From Candidatus Bathyarchaeota archaeon (GTDB lineage Archaea > Thermoproteota > Bathyarchaeia > TCS64), in contig JAOZIG010000358.1 in the NCBI GenBank assembly GCA_026014515.1, positions 1 to 12,374 of the forward strand: DNA of 12,374 nt. The letters run 5' to 3'. A program made the translations under genes and the position numbers. The notes under the pieces were generated by a model. That model saw only the letters and a program-made list of their open reading frames with translations, had not been told where the DNA came from and made no database searches. This document shows, piece by piece, positions 6,944-12,374 of the stretch (positions are counted from its first letter, which is position 1; each line of letters starts with the position of its first letter).

Positions 6944-8203
6944 TTGACAGTCAACGAGATATTCACCCAAGCCAAGAAAAGCAGGTTTCTAGACGTACCA
7001 TATATCGCCAAAATATGGAAACTAGTAGATGACCCCAGCTTATTCGAGAAAAGTCCAGACGCATTAGAAAAACTTAGACTGGACCTCAGCCGAGACGCGT
7101 TACGGTTCTTTAAAGAACACAACCCATACTACGCTCAACTATACGAGAACCTAGACATAACACCGGCAACAGCAGACCTAGCCGACCTAGCCAAACTCAC
7201 GGTACCAGCGGACATGCTACGTGGAGACGGCTTGAAGCCATTACTCATCAACGACCTTGAGGAGGGGGGAAAATGGTTCACAAGCAGCGGAACCACAGGC
7301 AAGACCCCTGTCAGGATATACAGGAGCCCCCTTGACTTGGCTATCATGATCAAAGCAAACACAGCGTTGTTCGAGTACGTCTACGGTGACGTATTGGAGG
7401 AGGGAAAAGGAATAGCCCTGTTCATGGCTGCTGAGGAACTCAAGGATATGCTCAACTTTGTCGCATTCGTTGACATGACCCTCGAAGCAAAGGATATCGA
7501 ATTACTCTACGGTATGGATCTCGTTGACGGCGATGAGAGCATCTGGAAACGCCTAGTACCCAACAAGGACAGACTTCTCAAGTTCCTCAAAAGCAAGAAA
7601 GAGCCTAAACTCTTCTTCTCTGCACCCGCTGGGGTGCATCTGATGAGCAAGAGATTCGAGGACATGAACCCCATACAGAATATCTTGTATAAGCTGGCTA
7701 CTGGCGCACCCCCAGTTAAGCTGGGAAAAGGCGGAGTAGTTGTTACTGGCGGCGGAACCAAGGGATTCAGTGATCTCCCGCCACACTCAGACATAGTCAC
7801 GGGTGCCCGTAAACAGTTTAAAGCACAGAGTAAAGCAGGGGAGTCCGTTGCCACGCCTTTCATGGATGTTATGGGAATGACTGAGACCCTTACGGCGCTC
7901 ATCGACAAGTTTGGTGTGATGGAGAAGGTGCCTCACCCACTGCAGAACGTGTTCTTGATGGACCCTGAGACCTATCAGTTGACTGATGAGCCCCGAGGTA
8001 TTCTAGGAGTCTTCACACCGTATACAACAAGCTGGCTTGAGGCATTCTACCCAGGCGACATCATGAGCATCAAGGAATCACCTCGCTTCTATGGTAAGGA
8101 GTTCGTCTATGAACGTCGTCTGACAGTTGAGGAGGGGTGGGAGCTTCAACGTGCCTGTGGTGGTACCATGGAGGAGCTTATGGGTGGGGGCTTTAACGCC
8201 TGA
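6944..8203 (+). CDS. luxE: LuxE-type acyl-protein synthetase
   Basis: This 419-residue protein is a LuxE-family relative of the acyl-adenylate-forming enzymes. It is predicted to activate a carboxylic acid with ATP to acyl-AMP, hold the acyl group on a cysteine and pass it to the LuxC partner. Visible motifs are the P-loop-like TSSGTTGKTP (113-122), VVVTGGGTKGF (265-275), GMTETLT (311-317) and the AMP-ribose region YPGD (369-372). Cys405 (QRACGG) is the only cysteine in the protein and lies 14 residues from the C-terminus. In Vibrio LuxE the acyl-carrying Cys364 likewise lies close to the C-terminus, so Cys405 is the obvious acylation site. The protein is slightly longer than Vibrio LuxE. The start is TTG 6944, set by the Shine-Dalgarno sequence at 6932-6940. 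The stop overlaps the luxC-type start by one base (TGATG). The acid substrate is unknown; a fatty acid is inferred from the family. Confidence 0.88.
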   Translation: MTVNEIFTQAKKSRFLDVPYIAKIWKLVDDPSLFEKSPDALEKLRLDLSRDALRFFKEHNPYYAQLYENLDITPATADLADLAKLTVPADMLRGDGLKPLLINDLEEGGKWFTSSGTTGKTPVRIYRSPLDLAIMIKANTALFEYVYGDVLEEGKGIALFMAAEELKDMLNFVAFVDMTLEAKDIELLYGMDLVDGDESIWKRLVPNKDRLLKFLKSKKEPKLFFSAPAGVHLMSKRFEDMNPIQNILYKLATGAPPVKLGKGGVVVTGGGTKGFSDLPPHSDIVTGARKQFKAQSKAGESVATPFMDVMGMTETLTALIDKFGVMEKVPHPLQNVFLMDPETYQLTDEPRGILGVFTPYTTSWLEAFYPGDIMSIKESPRFYGKEFVYERRLTVEEGWELQRACGGTMEELMGGGFNA

Positions 8204-9618
8204 TGAGTGTCATCAAGCCTCTCACCACACAGAATATTGATGTCAAGGTTATTGAGGCTCAGGGGATAACATTCCACGAGCCCACGGCGGAGTCCATGAA
8301 GCAGGCGTTATCCAACGCCTCTGCGTATCAGAAGGCTTTGATGAGGCTTGGAGCAGAAACAAGAGTAAAGAAACTCGCAGCACTGGGAGAGTTATGGACC
8401 CAGAGAAACACATCAGGCGCGTGGGACACGGTGAAGGATTTACTCGCGTCATCAACAGGTTACTCACGCAGCCTCATAGATGAGGAGTTCAAACTCGTAG
8501 CCGAGGTCTTCAGCAGAGAGAACCTGTGGGCTATTCTTGAACAAGGCTTGATGGGAGGCTTAGGGTCACTTGACGGCTTCAAGGATATCAGCGATAATGA
8601 GTCTGTCCGCAATATGCCCATCGGACCAATGTTGATTATCAGCAGCGGAAACAGCGTTATTCCGCCATTGATCCCCACGGTTATCGGTTTACTTACAGGC
8701 AACTTTGTGGTACTGAAGCCCAGCTTATCAAATGTGGCTGGACTCAACATGATATTCGGACTCCTAGACGAGATAGAGGGCTCGGAGCCGCTCAGAGACT
8801 GCCTGTTTATCGCTTATCTTGGGCACGAGTCAGAGGCACTGGATTACCTGTTACGAGAGGCACCGTTGGGTGTCGTTAATTTCTGGGGTGCACAGCCAGC
8901 CATGGGTATAGTCGGTGCAAAGGTCGGTGAGAACAGGCATCATCCAAGGTATCTTGTGAACGGTCCATTGACGGGATACGTTGTCGTAAAAGAGGAACAT
9001 ATGGATGAGGCGGTGCAGGGTGTGGCATTAAACATTGTACTCTACGACCAGCAACTCTGTAGCAGCCCAACACAGTCAGCTTTCATAGGATCAAAAGAGG
9101 CTCTAGACGGCTTCGTGAAGAAGCTTGGTGAGAGTCTCAACTTTGTTGGTGGTGCTCAGCCGATTAATGTCTCTGAGGGAGGGAATTATATGCTTCAGGG
9201 GGTGCGCCGAGCCCTAATGATGAAGGGCAGCAAGGTGGTTTCAAGCAAGGATCAGTCTAATCCTTGGACGGTGGTTGTCTCAGAGGGCACGAGTAAGTTG
9301 GGGGAGGCGGTCTCAGTATTTCCCCAGTTTAACCTCTATAACAGGAAGCGATTCATGGAGATCATCAGGGTAGATGATTTCAGTGAAGCAGTTGACCTCA
9401 TAAGTGTGCTTCCTGATAACCCGGGCTGGGCTGGAGTGGAGAAAGTCCAGACCATTGGAGCCGTTGAACTCAACGAAGACGAGTATAACCTGTTAGCGGA
9501 GACTGGTGCCTACCGGATTGTCTCTTTGGATGATATGTATATGAGGAGCCCGTCTGAGCCCTATGATGGTGTCAGTCTGCCCGATGCATTCACCTACAAG
9601 GTCTATCGGAGAAGATAG
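8203..9618 (+). CDS. luxC: LuxC-type acyl-CoA/acyl-protein reductase
   Basis: This 471-residue protein belongs to the LuxC branch of the aldehyde dehydrogenase superfamily. It takes an acyl group as a thioester on its catalytic cysteine and reduces it with NAD(P)H to the aldehyde. The catalytic Cys286 lies in YDQQLCSSPT, the family hallmark, at the same number as the acylated cysteine reported for Vibrio harveyi LuxC. PIGPMLIISSGNS (139-151), VVLKPS (169-174) and VVNFWGAQ (224-231) are the Rossmann nucleotide-binding segments of the fold, with the conserved Lys172. The length is normal for the family and the protein appears intact. It is translationally coupled to the luxE-type gene through TGATG and followed directly by the SDR gene, so the three proteins probably form one acid-to-aldehyde-to-product route. 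No luciferase gene is near, so bioluminescence is not implied. Confidence 0.92.
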   Translation: MSVIKPLTTQNIDVKVIEAQGITFHEPTAESMKQALSNASAYQKALMRLGAETRVKKLAALGELWTQRNTSGAWDTVKDLLASSTGYSRSLIDEEFKLVAEVFSRENLWAILEQGLMGGLGSLDGFKDISDNESVRNMPIGPMLIISSGNSVIPPLIPTVIGLLTGNFVVLKPSLSNVAGLNMIFGLLDEIEGSEPLRDCLFIAYLGHESEALDYLLREAPLGVVNFWGAQPAMGIVGAKVGENRHHPRYLVNGPLTGYVVVKEEHMDEAVQGVALNIVLYDQQLCSSPTQSAFIGSKEALDGFVKKLGESLNFVGGAQPINVSEGGNYMLQGVRRALMMKGSKVVSSKDQSNPWTVVVSEGTSKLGEAVSVFPQFNLYNRKRFMEIIRVDDFSEAVDLISVLPDNPGWAGVEKVQTIGAVELNEDEYNLLAETGAYRIVSLDDMYMRSPSEPYDGVSLPDAFTYKVYRRR

Positions 9619-10620
9619 GTGAATACGTTGAGAGTGCTTGTCACTGGGGCTTCTGGTTTCATAGGCAGCCACCTCATACCAGCACTCATAGACAGAGGAT
9701 ACACACCAGTAGCCATGGTCAGACACAGCAGCGACACATCAAAGCTTGACACGTTGGGTGTAGAGACACGTATAGGCGACCTCAGTGACCCTGATTCACT
9801 ACGTAGCGTGGTTACGGGTATTGATGCAGTCGTGCACCTCGCAGCCTACTACAGGTTCTACGGTGAAAAAGAACAGTACACGAAGATCAACGTTGAAGGC
9901 ACCTTAGCTTTAGCTGAGGCAGCCAAGGAGGCTGGTGCCAACCACTTCATCTACTGTAGCAGCACAGAGGCAATTGGACCCATCAATGGTGGAGGCGATG
10001 AGACAAGCACACCCAACCCACAGTACGAGTATGGTGTCTCCAAGATCACAGCAGAACGTGGGCTCTACGAGCTTCAGGGAACTGAGCCTTGGGTGACTGT
10101 TATCCGCCCCAGCGGGGTGTATGGTCCGGGTAACGTTGATGATGTCTCATATTGGTTTGTCATGAGCCAAGTCAGTGGCGGAATACTCAGTAAGTTCATC
10201 GTCGGCTCAGGTATGACCAGGATTCAGTTTGTGCATGTCTCTGACGTAGTACAGGGATTCATCCGGGCACTGGAGAACCCAGATGCCTCCAAAGGTGAGA
10301 CATTCATCATCTCCGAGAACAGAGCCTACACATACAAGGAAGTCTACGGCATCATAGCCGAGTTACTCGGTAAACAGCCTCCAAGGCTTCATATTCCGCC
10401 TTGGTTGGCAAAGCTCAGCATAGCACCTGTTGAGTTCATTAACAGGTTGACTGGGCGTGATGATTTCATGTGGCACACGGCTACAGTGGACTCAGTGATG
10501 TCAGACCGTTATTATAGTGTGGATAAAGCCGCTGCGCTGCTTGGTTACAATCCGAGATATGATTTGAAGACGGGTTTAGCCGAGACCATTGAATGGTACC
10601 GTGAAACCGGGTACCTCTAA
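9619..10620 (+). CDS. Extended short-chain dehydrogenase/reductase (NAD(P)-dependent epimerase/dehydratase family)
   Basis: This 333-residue protein is an atypical/extended SDR. The Rossmann motif is GASGFIG (10-16), Arg35 (MVRHSS) after strand 2 suggests NADP(H), and the catalytic set is Ser114/Ser115, Tyr138 and Lys142 (YEYGVSK). PSGVYGPG (164-171) and FVHVSDVVQGF (204-214) are family C-domain signatures. It resembles 3-beta-hydroxysteroid dehydrogenase, dihydroflavonol reductase and OleD-like enzymes that act on hydrophobic ketones or aldehydes. As last gene of the luxE-luxC operon it is the likely next reductive step, possibly aldehyde to alcohol. The listed start is GTG 9619, directly after the luxC stop, with GGAG seven bases upstream; but TTG 9628 has AGGTGA five bases upstream and gives a family-typical N-terminus (MRVLVTG). 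Its end overlaps the opposite-strand gene by four bases. Confidence 0.9.
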   Translation: MNTLRVLVTGASGFIGSHLIPALIDRGYTPVAMVRHSSDTSKLDTLGVETRIGDLSDPDSLRSVVTGIDAVVHLAAYYRFYGEKEQYTKINVEGTLALAEAAKEAGANHFIYCSSTEAIGPINGGGDETSTPNPQYEYGVSKITAERGLYELQGTEPWVTVIRPSGVYGPGNVDDVSYWFVMSQVSGGILSKFIVGSGMTRIQFVHVSDVVQGFIRALENPDASKGETFIISENRAYTYKEVYGIIAELLGKQPPRLHIPPWLAKLSIAPVEFINRLTGRDDFMWHTATVDSVMSDRYYSVDKAAALLGYNPRYDLKTGLAETIEWYRETGYL

Positions 10621-11588
10621 CGTTTTACTCTGAGGGTCTCGAAGCTACCGTATCCACCTGTTATGCCGTCCAGTGTGAACTCTCCGAAGCATTGAGCCAA
10701 CACAGACATTTTCCCTGACTCATCAAAGAAGGGAAGAGGCACTGTTGGTCCGGCTTTTCCCTCAAGCAGATGCGTCTTGCCGTCTGAGGTTACTAGCTCC
10801 AGTTTGCTGCTGATGGGTATGATACCATCATAGAACTGCTGATCCAGCACACGCATCTCGACTATTGGCTGATTGATGCCGTCCTTGTAGATGAACCCTC
10901 CCCAGCTTACCCTACCATCCTCCATAACAATGGCGGCTGGGTTCGCTGCTAGTTCCTCGTTGAACCAGACCACGTAGTAGAGCCAGTCACCAACACCTGT
11001 CCAGTCCCGGACACCATATGTATGATCCCTTTGCCCAATCTGGCGGCTGATCTTGTAACTGGTCTCGCCTAGCGTCAGTGTTCCTTCGATGAGTCCTATC
11101 TGTTCCCAGTGCTCATCACCAGCCTTCTTACCTATCTCAAGGCTTTCAGGGGTCATGTTTTCGCTGTACTCGTACTCTGGGTGTATTGGTTTGAAGTGTA
11201 TATCCATCTGTGTGGGTAGCACTGTTTTGATGAGCGACTTGTCTCGTGATGCATGTGGGAAGTCTCCCGGTTTCTCAACCTGAACCATGGGCCCAGTGTA
11301 GGCGTAGTGCCATGAACCATCCTCGTTGGGGGTAAACTCCATTCCTTTTGATACCCATTCGTGGCTTCCCCACTCCCCGTGGATTCTTTCGGCGTCCCTG
11401 TACCCTGCTACTGATCCGTCTGGTAGGAATACTAGGAAGAATAGGCTTGCCTCGTCCTTGTTGGGTTTCATCCCAAGGCGGGTCATGGCGTTTATCTTGT
11501 TCTCTCTGTCGCTGAAACAGAAGTAAAATGACTCGTTCCACTCTGGGTGGTTATTCGGTGTATGAACCAGTTTCTCCAATTTAATCAT
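10617..11588 (-). CDS. Lipocalin-like two-barrel protein (AttH/CrtC-like calycin, DUF7064/DUF7065 type)
   Basis: This 323-residue protein has no signal peptide and is rich in beta strands. The pattern matches the two-barrel calycin group to which AttH, hydroxyneurosporene synthase (CrtC) and tocopherol cyclase belong. The tell-tale segment is GQRDHTYGVRDW (185-196), preceded by EQIGLIEGTLTLG (162-174), with the closing strand YGSFETLR (313-320). An N-terminal barrel covers roughly residues 15-150 and a second one 165-320. Relatives bind or convert hydrophobic, often isoprenoid or steroid-like, ligands, but no catalytic residue can be named with confidence here. The ATG at 11588 lies inside the end of the upstream phosphotransferase-like gene (8-base overlap), so the two are translationally coupled and probably share a pathway. 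The family assignment is from memory of the motif; the function is unknown. Confidence 0.72.
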   Translation of the reverse strand: MIKLEKLVHTPNNHPEWNESFYFCFSDRENKINAMTRLGMKPNKDEASLFFLVFLPDGSVAGYRDAERIHGEWGSHEWVSKGMEFTPNEDGSWHYAYTGPMVQVEKPGDFPHASRDKSLIKTVLPTQMDIHFKPIHPEYEYSENMTPESLEIGKKAGDEHWEQIGLIEGTLTLGETSYKISRQIGQRDHTYGVRDWTGVGDWLYYVVWFNEELAANPAAIVMEDGRVSWGGFIYKDGINQPIVEMRVLDQQFYDGIIPISSKLELVTSDGKTHLLEGKAGPTVPLPFFDESGKMSVLAQCFGEFTLDGITGGYGSFETLRVKR

Positions 11589-12374
11589 CCATGCTCACGG
11601 AGCCAGTCGCCCCGTTAATCGTCACTATCTGTCCTGTCTGGAATATTCTACACGCGTTACTTATGTTTGTAACCGCCGGAACACCATACTCACGACTCAC
11701 AACAGCCCCATGACTCAATACGCCACCAGTCTCGGTGATCAAGCCACCGATCTTACTGAAAACAGGGGTCCAACCCGGATCAGTACGAGGCACCACCAGT
11801 ATCTCACCAGCCCTAACACGCCAAATCTCAGTAATAGAGTTCAACACCCTTACTGTACCAGTGAGAACACCTTGACTTGCGGGTAAACCCTTGTAGGTCT
11901 TGGCACTTGGTGGATAAGGATCGTTGTATTCTCTGTCCCCTTCGAGGAACTTGGGTGGGGTTATGTTCTCGTATCGTTGGTATTCGGCTCGTCTCTGTGT
12001 TATAAGCGGGGTTACTGGATTTGTCTCGGTACCCTGTATGATGTCTTTGATCTCATTTTTCCTAAGGAAGAATATATCACTCGCATCAGACAAGGCGCCC
12101 TTCTCGGTGAGCAGTTCACCGATCTTCATGTAGAGCACACGGTTCATGGTGATCCATTTATCGAGATTATACCGCTGCTCTTCCCTGAAAACGATGTAGC
12201 GCCTCGCTGTGCCTATGACTGTAGCTAGAAGCTTGTTTTTGACTGATCCGAAACTCTGGGAGGATATGGTTTGTTTTAGCTCTGATTCTACGCGTGCCTT
12301 TTCCTCGGTGTTCTTTTTCTCTATGGCTGCTAGGTCGTTTCCCTCATCAACCACCAACGATTTGAGTATATCAA
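11581..12374 (-). CDS. PEP-synthase/rifampicin-phosphotransferase-like protein, C-terminal part (N-terminus outside window)
   Basis: About 264 residues are visible. The frame remains open to the window edge past the TTG at 12357, so the gene is cut by the window and that TTG is internal. The last 100 residues form the swivelling phosphohistidine domain: GEILVVPRTDPGWTPVF, then TGGVLSHGAVVSREYGVPAV, whose SHG histidine carries the phosphate. The upstream helical linker has ARRYIVFREEQRY and DASDIFFLRKNEI, also typical. The His domain is at the very C-terminus with no PEP/pyruvate barrel after it, which matches the rifampicin-phosphotransferase architecture (ATP-grasp, substrate domain, His domain) rather than true PEP synthase. 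It presumably uses ATP to phosphorylate a small molecule, or makes PEP. It overlaps the calycin-like gene by eight bases. The substrate and the N-terminal domains cannot be seen. Confidence 0.85.
   Translation of the reverse strand, partial: DILKSLVVDEGNDLAAIEKKNTEEKARVESELKQTISSQSFGSVKNKLLATVIGTARRYIVFREEQRYNLDKWITMNRVLYMKIGELLTEKGALSDASDIFFLRKNEIKDIIQGTETNPVTPLITQRRAEYQRYENITPPKFLEGDREYNDPYPPSAKTYKGLPASQGVLTGTVRVLNSITEIWRVRAGEILVVPRTDPGWTPVFSKIGGLITETGGVLSHGAVVSREYGVPAVTNISNACRIFQTGQIVTINGATGSVSMDD

Noticed and set aside
6944..9618. Bioluminescence operon
   Set aside because: Only the LuxE and LuxC homologues are present. No luciferase alpha or beta subunit, LuxD or flavin reductase is in the window, and these two families occur in non-luminous organisms.
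11581..12357. TTG at 12357 as the true start of the phosphotransferase-like gene
   Set aside because: The frame continues open to the window edge and the visible part is only the linker and His domain of a much longer family, so the gene is truncated by the window rather than short.
1..12374. CRISPR arrays, tRNA or rRNA genes, insertion sequences, attachment sites
   Set aside because: Reading both strands I saw no regularly spaced repeats, no tRNA-like cloverleaf with a TTC-A loop outside genes, no transposase or integrase motifs, and no terminal inverted repeats with target duplications. The genes pack the window with gaps under 100 bp.

Overview
The window looks like chromosomal DNA from an archaeon. 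The evidence is indirect. Several genes begin at TTG or GTG. Most genes that follow a gap have no Shine-Dalgarno sequence but carry an AT-rich TATA-like element about 26-28 bases before the start codon, which suggests leaderless transcripts. No bacterial -35/-10 pairs stand out. Codon use mixes AGA/AGG arginine and ATA isoleucine freely, at roughly balanced base composition. An Asgard-type lineage (for example Thorarchaeota-like) is a guess, not a demonstrated assignment.

Left part (1-6846). A plus-strand gene for a class A beta-lactamase-fold serine hydrolase enters from the left, already missing its N-terminus. It runs tail-to-tail into a minus-strand series: an MFS transporter, a five-helix VIT1/CCC1-type membrane protein, a large cytosolic M14 zinc carboxypeptidase-like protein, an isocitrate/isopropylmalate dehydrogenase-family enzyme and a YbaK-type aminoacyl-tRNA deacylase. 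Gaps of 37-62 bp, several with their own TATA-like element, suggest neighbouring but partly independent transcription units rather than one tight operon. The MFS gene is preceded by a long dyad wrapped around its TATA-like box, so it is probably repressor-controlled.

Right part (6847-12374). A divergent promoter region with a TATA-like box, a 13-bp odd palindrome and a good Shine-Dalgarno sequence drives a tight three-gene plus-strand operon: a LuxE-type acyl-protein synthetase, a LuxC-type acyl-CoA/acyl-protein reductase and an extended short-chain dehydrogenase (joined by a 1-base overlap and then a 0-base junction). This is the ATP-dependent fatty-acid-to-aldehyde module of bacterial bioluminescence. 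No luciferase (luxAB) or acyl-transferase (luxD) is in view, and an NAD(P)-dependent SDR follows instead. Converging on it, with a 4-base overlap of the ends, is a minus-strand pair: the C-terminal part of a PEP-synthase/rifampicin-phosphotransferase-like protein, overlapping by 8 bases a lipocalin-like two-barrel protein related to the AttH/CrtC-type calycins.

The most interesting content is the right half. Two translationally coupled modules meet tail-to-tail: one predicted to activate and reduce acyl groups, the other pairing a phosphotransferase-like enzyme with a hydrophobic-ligand-type beta-barrel protein. The parsimonious reading is lipid or isoprenoid-like small-molecule metabolism, but the substrates cannot be read from the sequence. 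No tRNA, rRNA, CRISPR array, insertion sequence or intergenic stretch over 300 bp was seen.
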